The notes: a model not told the origin generated them from the letters alone. 64,000 nucleotides of DNA from G963701675 sp963701675 (GCA_963701675.1 OY969623.1:744001-808000); one strand, 5' to 3'. Counted from the stretch's first letter, positions 27,481 through 37,588 are shown. A program made the numbers and translations.

Positions 27481-28197
27481 TTATTGTGGTTTGGCGAAGT
27501 TTTCGTATGTGTCGGCCCATTGCCGAATTTGCGACGCCATGATGTTCTCCACGTGTCCGTCGGCGAAAAGGTAGTTCGAATAGCCGCCCACGTGTTGATT
27601 AGGATCAGCGACGACATCGCCGCGCTGGCCGAAAAACCGGTCGGGCTGCACCGACTTGAGTATGCGCGTCCAGGCGAGTCCGTCCGGCGGCTGCGGCGAG
27701 AACCAGGTTCGGCAGTGGGCATGGTCCGCTTGCCAGCTGGTGCCCATCGTGTCCGACGCCGTGAACACGGTGATCGTTCGCGACGTCGACCGCATCTGCC
27801 GCAGTGTTTGGCACGAATCCGGACCAGGGTTCAAGTATTCGTTGAGAATGTAACTCGTCCCCTGATATCCCTTGGAAAGGTGGGCCAGCTTTGCGTCACC
27901 GTGCGGATCGTTGGGACAAATCCATGTCTTTGTCGTTCCCTCGACATACGGTTTGATCTTGTGGATCCACGCCTCATCGAACTTTAGGGCGAAGTCGCTG
28001 CTGAGCGGAAAACGATCGTGCGTTTCCACATACATGGTCAGGGCGAGTCCGAGTTGTTTGAGATTGTTTTTGCATCGAATGACGTTGGCAGTTTCGCGCA
28101 CCTTCTGCACGGCCGGGAGGAGCAGGGCGACCAGCACGCCGATGATGGCGATGACCACCAGCAACTCGATCAGGGTAAAGCCACGACGCGTTTTCAT
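27481..28197 (-). CDS. DUF1559 pseudopilin-like protein
   Basis: 238 residues beginning MKTRRGFTLIELLVVIAII, a perfect type IV prepilin/pseudopilin leader (cleavage between G and F, Glu at +5) with the long hydrophobic N-helix. The soluble part is of the planctomycete DUF1559 type, with RCKNNLKQLGLAL after the helix, Cys residues and the C-terminal NYLFADGHVENI (H-X9-DG-type) motif. These proteins are thought to belong to type II secretion/pilus-like systems, in very large paralogue numbers. It ends 24 bases before the choice-of-anchor M gene starts. Confidence 0.92.
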   Translation of the reverse strand: MKTRRGFTLIELLVVIAIIGVLVALLLPAVQKVRETANVIRCKNNLKQLGLALTMYVETHDRFPLSSDFALKFDEAWIHKIKPYVEGTTKTWICPNDPHGDAKLAHLSKGYQGTSYILNEYLNPGPDSCQTLRQMRSTSRTITVFTASDTMGTSWQADHAHCRTWFSPQPPDGLAWTRILKSVQPDRFFGQRGDVVADPNQHVGGYSNYLFADGHVENIMASQIRQWADTYENFAKPQ

Positions 28198-28219
28198 GTT
28201 TAGACTGCCTCGCGCAGAC

Positions 28220-28253
28220 GGGTACCCGCGGAGCTATGACTCCGCGGGCACCC
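28220..28253. repeat. Palindromic element between exported-protein genes
   Basis: Arms GGGTACCCGCGGAG (28220-28233) and CTCCGCGGGCACCC (28240-28253) pair over 14 bp with one G-U-type mismatch and a 6-base loop. It lies in the 73-base gap between two minus-strand genes. It has no U tract and may be a dispersed palindrome or an mRNA-processing/attenuating hairpin. Confidence 0.6.
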
Positions 28254-28270
28254 TAACTCTTGAGCCACTA

Positions 28271-28696
28271 CTAGTGATCGATGACTCCGTCGAAGTTCAT
28301 CCCAATCGTGGCGTCACCCACGGTGCCCTTGATGTTGCCGCCGCCGACGTGTCCGATCCAATGTCCGGTGCCGCCGGTGATCTTGAAGGTCCCGTGATAT
28401 CCGCCGCCGCGGTCCATGACGGCATCGAAAGTCAAAATCACTTGATCGCCGTGGTGATCGATCAATGTCATGCCGCCGCTAAAGTCGCCGTTGGTGTTGT
28501 TCACCATGAACTTGCCCGAGCCGGTAACTTTCAGGAGCGGAGTGATCCGGCCGTTGACGTCGAACGTAAAGACGCCGTTGTCGAAGCCGGTTATGGTGAG
28601 TGCCGTCCTTCCCTTGAAGGGAAGCTCATGTGCCAGTGCGGTGGCGGAAATCGTAAGTGCCGTAACGGATGCAACAACGAACTTGGTCGTCTTCAT
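28271..28696 (-). CDS. Small exported beta-rich protein of unknown function
   Basis: The ATG at 28696 has a GAGGAG site 9-10 bases upstream and starts a signal peptide (KFVVASVTALTISATALA), so the longer upstream extension is rejected. The mature protein of about 120 residues is rich in Gly and beta strands (LTITGFDNGVFTFDVNGRI, GTFKITGGTGHWIGHVGGGN) and resembles allene-oxide-cyclase-like or other small beta-barrels only loosely. No catalytic motif is recognised. It precedes the pseudopilin gene on the same strand, separated by a palindrome. Confidence 0.65.
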   Translation of the reverse strand: MKTTKFVVASVTALTISATALAHELPFKGRTALTITGFDNGVFTFDVNGRITPLLKVTGSGKFMVNNTNGDFSGGMTLIDHHGDQVILTFDAVMDRGGGYHGTFKITGGTGHWIGHVGGGNIKGTVGDATIGMNFDGVIDH

Positions 28697-28839
28697 GAGT
28701 GGTAAACTCCTCGTTGGATGAGTGTAAATGAATCGATTACGACGCGCCGCATCGCGCAAACTCGTTAGGGACGCGCAGCGCCGCCGCGCCTCACGCGGAC
28801 GCCGATCCTGGATGATCACGATTGAATTCGGAAAGAACG

Positions 28840-29373
28840 CTAAACCACCGAACGAGGGGGAGGGTCGGGAGGGGCGAACGATTGAAAGCAGGAAATCAAA
28901 TGACTCGACTTGAGCCAGTCAATGCAATTGAAGACCGGCGACCATTGAGCAACCGCGGGAGGCGGCAGCACGGCCGACGTCGTTAACCAAATCGTGCTTA
29001 TCCCTTGGCAGCGCATGACGCTAATGCTGCTCACCCAACGCCAAGATGAGGCGGGCTCATTCCGTCGATCGTCCGAAGGGGCGGTCGGCGCCGGCGACGT
29101 GCAACAAGAACCACATTGCGATTCGTCGACGTGGACATGCGCATCGCTACCGCAGCATCCCGATGCCGCTGCAGCCGGCTTCGAGCAACAACAGGTTCCT
29201 AGTCGGATTCGCTCCGTTTCACAGCTGCACGAATGACCCTGGCACGGCTGGGCGGTGGGGCCGGAATAGATTGGAAACCCAAACACCGTTCCGATGTACG
29301 CGGTCAGCACGAAGAGGATACGGCTTCGCCTCAGAAACGATCGTCGCCCAAAGTGCCGTCGATGAGAAATCAT
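28840..29373 (-). CDS. Cys-rich exported or membrane protein
   Basis: 177 residues. A basic N-terminus and one hydrophobic segment (ILFVLTAYIGTVFGFPIY) precede a Cys cluster at about residues 43-92 (CQGHSCSC, GTCCCSKP, SGCCGSDAHVHVDES and QCGSCC). His and Asp residues lie between the Cys pairs, which suggests metal binding. The C-terminal half is not recognisable. The pattern recalls small secreted Cys-rich proteins of environmental bacteria whose genes often sit near copper-handling loci. No metal transporter is present here. It is divergent from the FGE-like gene. Confidence 0.5.
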   Translation of the reverse strand: MISHRRHFGRRSFLRRSRILFVLTAYIGTVFGFPIYSGPTAQPCQGHSCSCETERIRLGTCCCSKPAAAASGCCGSDAHVHVDESQCGSCCTSPAPTAPSDDRRNEPASSWRWVSSISVMRCQGISTIWLTTSAVLPPPAVAQWSPVFNCIDWLKSSHLISCFQSFAPPDPPPRSVV

Positions 29374-29515
29374 GCTGCTGCGCCACGATGGATACTGTGT
29401 GCCTCAATTCTAACAAGCGTTAGGAAGAGAAGCCAGTATCATTTCAATAAGTAAAGCGCTACGGTAGGATTGAGCGGAATACCCGAATTACTCCATCCAA
29501 GGCGACTGCGGAGCT

Positions 29516-30613
<1,098 letters not shown>

Positions 30614-30637
30614 CGACCCGACCGTGGAGGCCCTCAC

Positions 30638-31957
30638 ATGAAGAATCGACTCGCGGCCCAAACGAAAACCCGCTTGTTTGCCGAACCACTGGAATCACGT
30701 TGCTTATTGAGCGGTTACCAGCTCACCGATCTCGGAACGCTCGGTGGATTCGGCGAGGCGTACGCCCACGGCATCAACGAGCGCGGGCAAGTAGTCGGCG
30801 ACTCGCCGGCAGCCGATGGCAACTCCCACGCATTCCTGTGGACGCCTAATTCACCGGCCGGCGTCATGTCCGACCTTGGAATCCCGGCGGGCAGCTCGTT
30901 CAGCACGGCTCGTGACATCAACGATGCGGGAGTGATCGCCGGCTACACCAACCACAGTGCGCTTATCTGGGACGGACAGATGAATGTTCTCCCGCCGTTG
31001 CCGGGCCAAACAGCGAGCCGGGCTTTCTCTATCAACAATGAGGGAGACGTGGTCGGCTGGTCGGGCACTACGTATTACACCGGCGGTAACGCCGTCATGT
31101 GGCGGCGACAGGCGCCACCGATCCAACTTGGCACGGTCGGGACCAAACCGACTGTAGCCCGTGCGGTGAACGACAGCGGGACAATCGTCGGAATGGTCGG
31201 AATACCGATAGTGGGTCAGGCCAGCTACTGGGCCGGCGCGTATCCCGTGGAAATCGGCGATTTGGACAACAACGGCAGCGACCCGCGAGATATAAACAAC
31301 CAAGGGCAGGTCGTCGGCGTTTCACACATTCGAGACGGGCAGTGGTTACTATCACACCCGTTCTTGCATCGTCCTACAGGCTCCGTCCAAGACCTCGGCA
31401 CGATGGGATGCGGCCCCAACGAAAAGAGCTACGGCTGGGCGACGGCCATCAATAATCAAGCCCAGGTCGTTGGGATCCAAGGGTGTGTCAACACCGGCAC
31501 GTTTCTTGGCCCACAAACCGCAGCAGTGTGGGATTCGAGCAACGGTTGGCGAGACTTGCAGAACTTGATTCCCGCCAACACCGGCTGGGAGCTGGCCTAT
31601 GCCACGGGGATCAATGACCGCGGCCAGATCATCGGCTATGGTTTCCTAAACGGCGATATTGATCGATACCGTTCATTTCTCTTAACGCCGGACGGCCGTG
31701 ACTTCGATGAATCGCGGGTGGATCGACTGCCGCTGTCGTTTGCCACCGACGACGTTCGTCCTGTGGTTGAGTCGCCGGAGTTGAAACGAATTGAAGAAAA
31801 GGCGTCCATGAAAATCATGGTGATCGTCGACAATCATTCCCAACCGAATAGGACAGCGGCAACGAAACCTCAACGTCCCATGCGCGTCGGCAACGAGGTG
31901 TCGGAGACCACATTGGCAATCGACAACCCGGTGAAAGTTCACAACCTCGGCGCATGA
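30638..31957 (+). CDS. LEPR-XLL protein with HAF repeats
   Basis: 439 residues. The N-terminal motif LFAEPLESRCLLSG (about 13-26) is LEPR-XLL. The body consists of about seven to eight repeats of the extracellular HAF type (YQLTDLGTLGGFGEAYAHGI, NERGQVVG; INDAGVIAGYTNHSALIWDG; INNQAQVVG; INDRGQIIGYG), expected to form a beta-propeller. A C-terminal tail of about 75 residues is not repeat-like. It is probably exported and surface-associated with unknown binding function. It follows the FGE-like gene closely and may be cotranscribed. Confidence 0.85.
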   Translation: MKNRLAAQTKTRLFAEPLESRCLLSGYQLTDLGTLGGFGEAYAHGINERGQVVGDSPAADGNSHAFLWTPNSPAGVMSDLGIPAGSSFSTARDINDAGVIAGYTNHSALIWDGQMNVLPPLPGQTASRAFSINNEGDVVGWSGTTYYTGGNAVMWRRQAPPIQLGTVGTKPTVARAVNDSGTIVGMVGIPIVGQASYWAGAYPVEIGDLDNNGSDPRDINNQGQVVGVSHIRDGQWLLSHPFLHRPTGSVQDLGTMGCGPNEKSYGWATAINNQAQVVGIQGCVNTGTFLGPQTAAVWDSSNGWRDLQNLIPANTGWELAYATGINDRGQIIGYGFLNGDIDRYRSFLLTPDGRDFDESRVDRLPLSFATDDVRPVVESPELKRIEEKASMKIMVIVDNHSQPNRTAATKPQRPMRVGNEVSETTLAIDNPVKVHNLGA

Positions 31958-32023
31958 ACGAATGCCGACTAAACTGACGAGTCTGCTGCGCGCTCCGGAT
32001 ACGGCGACACGAAAGGAGCAACC

Positions 32024-33025
32024 GTGAAAAGATCACTGCCATTGTTCGTCGTCGCGCTTGCACTGGGCGTCACATCGGCACGAACGAACCAGGAACAACC
32101 GAAAATCGTACTCGGATCGTGGAACGACGGTCCTACAAAGGCGGCGATCATTGACTTCGTGAAGCGTGTCACCACAACGGACAGCCCGCATTTCATTCCG
32201 CCGTCCGAGCGGATTGCCACGTTCGATCAAGATGGGACGCTTTGGGTGGAACAGCCGCTTTACACGCAAGTCGTTTTTGCAATAGACCGCGTCAAGGCTC
32301 TGGCGCCCAAGCACCCGGAATGGAAAACGGAGGATCCTTATAAGTCGATTTTGACCAAAGGCATCGACGCCCTCGCCGACTTCTCGATCCAGGACTTTGA
32401 ACGAGTCATGGCAACTTCTCACTCGGGCATCACCGTCGAGGAGTTTCAGGCCACCGTCAAGGAATGGTTGGCGACGGCGAAACACCCACGTTTCAAACGA
32501 CCGTATACCGAGCTGACTTATCAACCGGTGCTTGAGCTGATGCAGTATCTTCGTGCCAACGGTTTCAAGACTTACATCGTGACCGGCGGCGGCCAGGAGT
32601 TTGTCAGGACGTACGCGGAAAGCGTCTACGGCGTTCCCCCGGAGCAGGTCGTTGGCTCGGCCGCGGCGACCAAGTATGAGTATAAGGACGGAAAGCCCGT
32701 GTTGGTGAAGATGCCCAAAGCCATCCTCATTGACGACAAAGGCGGCAAACCGGAAGGAATTAACCTTGTCATTGGGCGGCGACCGGCGGCGGCATTCGGC
32801 AACTCGACCGGCGATCAGCAAATGCTGGAATGGACCCAAGCGGGTGGCCCCGGTCGACTCATGATGCTCGTGCACCATGACGATGCCCAACGAGAATACG
32901 CCTACGGAGCAGACTCCAAAATCGGTACTTTTTCCGACGAACTAATGGCAGAAGCAAAAAAGCGCGGCTGGATCGTCATCAGCATGAAGAACGATTGGCG
33001 AAGAATCTTTGCCTTCGAGGAATAA
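32024..33025 (+). CDS. Exported HAD-family hydrolase
   Basis: 333 residues with a signal peptide (SLPLFVVALALGVTSARTN). The HAD motifs are motif I TFDQDGTLW (nucleophile Asp plus acid/base Asp), motif II in FKTYIVTGGGQEFV, a Lys in the KPVLVKMPKAILIDDKGGKP region, and motif IV FGNSTGDQQML. The insertion between motifs I and II fits a helical C1 cap. It is close to the secreted phosphoserine-phosphatase-like group ('haloacid dehalogenase-like hydrolase' with HFIPPSERIATFDQDGTLW). It likely removes phosphate from an extracytoplasmic substrate, whose identity is unknown. AAGGAG precedes the start. Confidence 0.85.
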   Translation: MKRSLPLFVVALALGVTSARTNQEQPKIVLGSWNDGPTKAAIIDFVKRVTTTDSPHFIPPSERIATFDQDGTLWVEQPLYTQVVFAIDRVKALAPKHPEWKTEDPYKSILTKGIDALADFSIQDFERVMATSHSGITVEEFQATVKEWLATAKHPRFKRPYTELTYQPVLELMQYLRANGFKTYIVTGGGQEFVRTYAESVYGVPPEQVVGSAAATKYEYKDGKPVLVKMPKAILIDDKGGKPEGINLVIGRRPAAAFGNSTGDQQMLEWTQAGGPGRLMMLVHHDDAQREYAYGADSKIGTFSDELMAEAKKRGWIVISMKNDWRRIFAFEE

Positions 33026-33086
33026 GTCGGTTGTCGATGGGACGAGGTTTCTTACACGATCATGTCAAGCGTATGACCGAAAGCCA

Positions 33087-33401
33087 ATGTCCCGCAAGGA
33101 ACCACGCAATCCGTTTTACCTATTGCTGCTCGTAACCGGGTTCCTGTTTGCCGTCACGGCGATTGCCTACACGGTTGTGCCGTGGCTTGAGCACCAGGCG
33201 AACATCGCCGGCAACCCACCGCCGCCTTCACCGTTCCGCGATGCGATCAGGAATAATGGCGCGACGTGGCTGCTCATCGAACTGTTTGTGTTGGTCGTGC
33301 TCGGTCTGATGAGTATGGGTTTGGATCGGCTGCGCAGCTTGAAAGAGGAACGACAGCGAGCCAAAATGCCATCAGACGTCGACCAACCTCCTCCGACTTG
33401 A
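33087..33401 (+). CDS. Small two-helix membrane protein
   Basis: The ATG at 33087 (MSRKEPRNPFYLLLLV) is more plausible than an upstream in-frame codon overlapping the HAD gene. 104 residues: helix one FYLLLLVTGFLFAVTAIAYTV, a short Pro-rich extracytoplasmic loop (GNPPPPSPF), helix two WLLIELFVLVVLGLMSMGL, then a charged cytoplasmic tail. The family looks widely conserved in Planctomycetes as a hypothetical protein. It ends 6 bases before ligA and may be cotranscribed with it. Confidence 0.65.
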   Translation: MSRKEPRNPFYLLLLVTGFLFAVTAIAYTVVPWLEHQANIAGNPPPPSPFRDAIRNNGATWLLIELFVLVVLGLMSMGLDRLRSLKEERQRAKMPSDVDQPPPT

Positions 33402-33407
33402 GCCGTT

Positions 33408-35432
33408 ATGGAAAAGCAGTCCACGGTCGCCAAGCGAGCTGCCGAACTTCGTGAGCTCATCGAACATCACAACTACCTATACTACGTTGAAGCCAAGCCG
33501 GAGATTTCCGATCGGGAATTCGACAAGCTCCTCGACGAACTTACCAAGATTGAGGGCGCGCATCCCGAACTCATCACCGCCGACAGTCCAACCCAGCGGG
33601 TCGGCGGGCAGCTCATCGGCGGATTCAAGACCGTAACGCACCGCCAGCCGATGCTGTCCATCGACAACACGTATAGTCCGGCTGAGCTGAAAGAGTTCGA
33701 CGAACGAATTCGCAAAGGACTGCGTGGGGAGGGGGTGAATTACGTCGTCGAGCTGAAGATCGACGGCGTGGCGATTTCCCTGACCTACGAGCAAGGAAGT
33801 TTTGCGATGGGCGCCACACGGGGCGATGGCGCGCACGGCGACAACGTGACCCACAACTTACGCGTCATTCCATCGGTGCCGCTTCGTATCAAAACGCCGC
33901 GGTCGCGATCCTCCGCTGTCCCCGACGTTTTCGAGGCACGCGGGGAAGTCTACATGAATCGCGCGGACTTGGCCGAGCTAAACCGGAAGCGGAAAGCCAA
34001 GGAGCTGGAAGCCTTCGCCAATCCGCGGAACTCGACGGCCGGCGCGCTCAAGATGCTCGATCCGCGCGAGTCGGCGGAACGCAAGCTCCGATTGTTCACC
34101 TATTCCATCGCCGGAACCGATGAGCTCAAGGTCGAAACGCATAACGAGGCGCTGGAACTCCTTCGAAGTTACGGGTTTCCGGTGAACCCGCATATCGAGT
34201 CGTTCAACTCCATCGAGGGCGTCATCGATTACTGCCAGAGTTGGGCCGAGAAGCGCCACGACTTGCCTTACGACACCGACGGCATGGTAATCAAGGTGGA
34301 CGATTTCGGTCAGCGCCGGCGGCTGGGTTCCACGAACAAATTCCCGCGTTGGGCCGTGGCTTACAAGTTCGCGGCGGAGCAAGCGCTGACCAAGGTGCTG
34401 TCGATTGAAATAAACGTGGGCCGAACTGGTGCATTGACGCCCGTCGCGCACTTGGAGCCGGTGCAGTTGGCCGGGACGACCGTCAAGCGTGCCAGTCTTC
34501 ACAACGCGGATTACATCGAGTCGAAGGACATTCGCATCGGTGACTCGGTCGTTGTGGAAAAAGCCGGCGAGATTATTCCGTATGTCGTCCGTTCCGAGCC
34601 GGCGGCGCGCACCGGAAAGGAGCGTGTCTTTCAATTCCCCGCGAAGTGCCCGGTGTGTGGCACGCCGGTCGAACGCGACGAAGGCGGCGTCTACATTCGG
34701 TGCACCGGCATCGACTGCGTGGCGAAGATCAAGGAACAACTCCGTTTTTACTCCCACCGGAACGCCATGGACATTGAAGGCCTCGGTGAGGCCATAATCG
34801 AACAGCTCGTCGACGGAGGGCTAGTGCGATCAATACCGGATTTGTACGACGTCACGCTTGAATCACTGCTTGAACTCGAACGCATGGGAAAAAAGTCGGC
34901 TCAGAACCTACTCCACGGAATAGAGGAGAGCAAGGGCCGGGGGTTGACACGCGTCCTGACCGGTCTTGGAATTCGCCACGTCGGCGACCATGTGGCGGAA
35001 CTGCTCGCCGATGAGTTTGGGACCATGGACGAAATCATGAGCGCATCGACCGAACGTCTCACCCAAGTTAACGGCATCGGCAGTGTTGTCGCGGAAAGCA
35101 TCTTTTCGTTTTTCCAGAACGCGGCGGGGCGAAAAATGGTCGCTAAACTCCGCGAGCATGGAGTGAAACTCACAGAAGAACGAAAACAACGGCCGAAAGG
35201 CGGCGACCTGAGTGGTAAGACGTTTGTAGTCACGGGCACTCTCGCACACCGCAGTCGCGACGAAATCGAAAGTCTAATCAAGGATCTCGGCGGAAAGGTA
35301 GCAGGGAGCGTTTCCAAGAAAACAGGTTTTGTGGTCGTCGGGGAAAACCCCGGAAGCAAAGCCGAAAAAGCGCGCCAGCTCGGCGTGCCCATCCTGTCCG
35401 AGGACGAATTTGAGAGGATGATCCGCGGATAA
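33408..35432 (+). CDS. ligA: NAD-dependent DNA ligase
   Basis: 674 residues, the normal LigA length. Domain Ia with HNYLYYVEAKPEISDREFD, adenylation site VELKIDG (Lys117), then RGEVYM, DGMVIKVDDF and WAVAYKF. An OB-fold starts near residue 325 and a four-Cys zinc finger (CPVCGTPVERDEGGVYIRCT with GIDC) near 415. HhH motifs and a C-terminal BRCT domain (LSGKTFVVTGTL ... KKTGFVVVGENPGSKAEKA) follow. It seals nicks in replication and repair, using NAD. Intact, with no frameshift, which is useful for comparison with the broken genes nearby. Confidence 0.98.
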   Translation: MEKQSTVAKRAAELRELIEHHNYLYYVEAKPEISDREFDKLLDELTKIEGAHPELITADSPTQRVGGQLIGGFKTVTHRQPMLSIDNTYSPAELKEFDERIRKGLRGEGVNYVVELKIDGVAISLTYEQGSFAMGATRGDGAHGDNVTHNLRVIPSVPLRIKTPRSRSSAVPDVFEARGEVYMNRADLAELNRKRKAKELEAFANPRNSTAGALKMLDPRESAERKLRLFTYSIAGTDELKVETHNEALELLRSYGFPVNPHIESFNSIEGVIDYCQSWAEKRHDLPYDTDGMVIKVDDFGQRRRLGSTNKFPRWAVAYKFAAEQALTKVLSIEINVGRTGALTPVAHLEPVQLAGTTVKRASLHNADYIESKDIRIGDSVVVEKAGEIIPYVVRSEPAARTGKERVFQFPAKCPVCGTPVERDEGGVYIRCTGIDCVAKIKEQLRFYSHRNAMDIEGLGEAIIEQLVDGGLVRSIPDLYDVTLESLLELERMGKKSAQNLLHGIEESKGRGLTRVLTGLGIRHVGDHVAELLADEFGTMDEIMSASTERLTQVNGIGSVVAESIFSFFQNAAGRKMVAKLREHGVKLTEERKQRPKGGDLSGKTFVVTGTLAHRSRDEIESLIKDLGGKVAGSVSKKTGFVVVGENPGSKAEKARQLGVPILSEDEFERMIRG

Positions 35433-35449
35433 AAGCCGTGTGGATCAAA

Positions 35450-35486
35450 CGCAGATTACACAGATTATCGCAGAAAGCAATCTGCG
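35450..35486. repeat. Imperfect palindrome with CAGATTA direct repeats
   Basis: CGCAGATT (35450-35457) and AATCTGCG (35479-35486) are complementary. Between them CAGATTA is repeated (35452 and 35461), giving the motif CGCAGATTACACAGATTA. It lies just after the ligA stop and could be a dispersed intergenic repeat or a transcript-end hairpin. Confidence 0.5.
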
Positions 35487-35535
35487 GGTGAATCACTGGC
35501 CCCGCGCTCTCGCTGTCGCCTTTCCTCCGGAGCAA

Positions 35536-35577
35536 GACGAACAAGATATAATTGAAGGGTAGAGGTCGTTGTTCGTC
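35536..35577 (+). promoter_or_regulatory. Inverted repeat around a consensus -10 box
   Basis: Perfect 9-bp arms GACGAACAA (35536-35544) and TTGTTCGTC (35569-35577) flank a TATAAT hexamer at 35547-35552. The next gene starts at 35607 behind a GGAGG site. The -35 position (about 35524-35529) has no good match. The arms could be a repressor or activator site overlapping the promoter, or a hairpin in the 5' leader. Confidence 0.45.
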
Positions 35578-35606
35578 TATAGCGTGAACACAAACGGAGG
35601 ATCACC

Positions 35607-36632
35607 GTGTCGCGCACACTTTCCCGCTGGCAAGCATTGATCTTGGGCGTCGCCATCTTGCTGACGCTTTCCCTAAGCGCCGTGGGTCTCTTCGCCGTGG
35701 GATCTCGGCAGTGGCTTTGGCAGGATACGTTTCAGCTCCGCATCGGCTTTCCGGGGGTCCGCGGCGTCGAAGTCGGGACGCGGGTCCGGGTTAAGGGCCG
35801 AGACGCCGGCGAAGTCGAGGCGGTCGAACTACCCATGTCGCCCAGTGGCCAGGTAATGGTGCGTTTGAAATTGGATCGGAAACTTCGCGGTCTCATTCGC
35901 GCCGACGCAGAGGCTCAGATTGTCGCCGAGGGTATGGTCGGCGGCAAAGTCATCGAAATCAATCCCGGCAGCGAGGCCGAACCTCCGATTGCCGACGACG
36001 CCATCATCGCCGCGAAACCCACGGCCGAGCTTTCGGACCTGCTCGGCCAGTTTGGCAAGGTTCTCGAAGGCATCGAGGAAGGCTCACTCGGGAAACTCGC
36101 CAAGAATGATGAGGCATATCAGGAACTACTCAAGGCAGTGCGACAAGCCCAGGGAGCGCTTCAGTCCGTCAAGCAGAATGCCGACGCGATGAAAGAGATG
36201 CCGCTCGTTCGTAACTACGTCAAGGACCCGGTTAAGGAGCTTATTCGACCCGAATGCGAACGACACCGCCGTTGGTTCAACGAGTCTGACTTGTTCGAAC
36301 CGGGGCGCGCGATCCTCACCGACCAGGGACGGCAGCACTTGGATGAATTGGTTCCGTGGCTCGAAGGTCTAAAGCACAAAGGTTCGGAAGTGGTGGTGGC
36401 CGCGTTTGCTACGCCTGATACGGAACCGGACTGGGCAAAGGGACTGACACAGAAACAAAGTGAAAGCGTCGTTGCCTATTTGACGAACCACCATCGAGTC
36501 CAGAAGATGGGATGGTTCTCAAAACGAAAGGTGTCGCCGGTGGGTTGCGGCGCCTGGCCGTCGCCGGTGCCGGAGACTCCGCCCTTGCCGGCGCCGCGGC
36601 TCGAGGTCGTGGTGTTCGTGCCGCCTCAGTAA
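35607..36632 (+). CDS. MCE/MlaD protein with OmpA-like C-terminus
   Basis: 341 residues. An N-terminal transmembrane helix (LILGVAILLTLSLSAVGLFA) is followed by an MCE domain (FQLRIGFPGVRGVEVGTRVR, VKGRDAGEVEAVELP, RADAEAQIVAEGMVGGKVIE) of the MlaD/Ttg2C/TGD2 type that shuttles lipids between membranes. A helical stretch (about 140-215) follows, then a C-terminal region with OmpA-like features: FEPGRAILTDQGRQHLDELV, and a QKQSESVVAYL helix. No MlaE/MlaF partners are in the window. The fusion could tie a lipid-transfer ring to peptidoglycan. Start from GGAGG upstream; the codon is GTG. Confidence 0.8.
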   Translation: MSRTLSRWQALILGVAILLTLSLSAVGLFAVGSRQWLWQDTFQLRIGFPGVRGVEVGTRVRVKGRDAGEVEAVELPMSPSGQVMVRLKLDRKLRGLIRADAEAQIVAEGMVGGKVIEINPGSEAEPPIADDAIIAAKPTAELSDLLGQFGKVLEGIEEGSLGKLAKNDEAYQELLKAVRQAQGALQSVKQNADAMKEMPLVRNYVKDPVKELIRPECERHRRWFNESDLFEPGRAILTDQGRQHLDELVPWLEGLKHKGSEVVVAAFATPDTEPDWAKGLTQKQSESVVAYLTNHHRVQKMGWFSKRKVSPVGCGAWPSPVPETPPLPAPRLEVVVFVPPQ

Positions 36633-36688
36633 GATGACTCGAGTCTTCCTTTCGACGTAGCGCGTCGATCGCTCTTCACGGCGGAATT

Positions 36689-37588
36689 ATGACCGTTCCT
36701 GCTCGGCTCCTCGCTCGTCAGGTATTTCACTTCGGCCGAATCCAACTGCCGAGCGTGGCCGTCGCACCGGATGTCCTGGAAGCACACCTCCAGCGCACTT
36801 TTGCCTTGTTTCACGAGAAGTCCGATGGCAACTCATCGTGGGACCTTTACGTGGACAATCTCTATGCCCTTGACTGGTTCCTGGCGATTGGCTGTCTGGA
36901 ACGAAACGCCGCCGCATGGGAATCGTTGTTCGCCGCCCGGGCTTATCGAAGCGATTGTCTATTGGTGGATGCACTTCGCGGCCGAGCGGTGCGACTCTAT
37001 CCACGGGATGAAGAACGACAAGAGAACGCAGTCGTCGAGTTTTGGAGCCAACTGTTAGTAGCCGAAACGGCTGGGTCGAAGTCGGTGTTGGAACGTTACG
37101 ATGGGCAGCGACCCCTCGTGCCCTGGCTCATCCGCGTGTTTCAAAACTGGCACATTTCGCAGCTTCGACATCGCGCCGGTCAGCAACCATTGCCTGACGA
37201 AGAACTGGCCATGCCGCTGCCGACGGAGGGCGAGTCCCACTACCAGTGGCACGACGCCTTCCGGCTCGCGGCCCGCGAGAGCCTTGCGGAACTCAGCGAG
37301 AACGAATTGCTCATTCTCGGACTACGCATACGTTACCGCATGAGCCAGCGTGACGTAGCCCATTTGTTGGGTGTTCACGAGGGCACCGTCTCTCGGCAGA
37401 CCGAGAAGCTGCGAGATCGTTGCTTGGACTACATCAGCCAACGGCTGGTGGAGCAAGGCTGGGTCGACGACGGTCTCGCGGAATACGTTCGCAAGGAGAT
37501 GGGGAGCGTACTGTTGGATGATCCTCGCCTCTCGGCGGACCGGTTGGCGAGAATGCTAAAGACACGAGGCAAGTCGCTTCCGGAGTAG
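36689..37588 (+). CDS. Sigma-70 family RNA polymerase sigma factor
   Basis: 299 residues. Region 2-like: LLVAETAGSKSVLERYDGQR then PLVPWLIRVFQNWHISQLRH. Region 4-like: ESLAELSENELLILGLRIRY, RMSQRDVAHLLGVHEGTVSR, QTEKLRDRCLDYIS, a clear helix-turn-helix. The N-terminal 100 residues are not typical of ECF factors, and the C-terminal 50 residues after region 4 form an extra extension. No anti-sigma gene is adjacent. It is convergent with tatD, their ends 2 bases apart. Confidence 0.7.
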   Translation: MTVPARLLARQVFHFGRIQLPSVAVAPDVLEAHLQRTFALFHEKSDGNSSWDLYVDNLYALDWFLAIGCLERNAAAWESLFAARAYRSDCLLVDALRGRAVRLYPRDEERQENAVVEFWSQLLVAETAGSKSVLERYDGQRPLVPWLIRVFQNWHISQLRHRAGQQPLPDEELAMPLPTEGESHYQWHDAFRLAARESLAELSENELLILGLRIRYRMSQRDVAHLLGVHEGTVSRQTEKLRDRCLDYISQRLVEQGWVDDGLAEYVRKEMGSVLLDDPRLSADRLARMLKTRGKSLPE

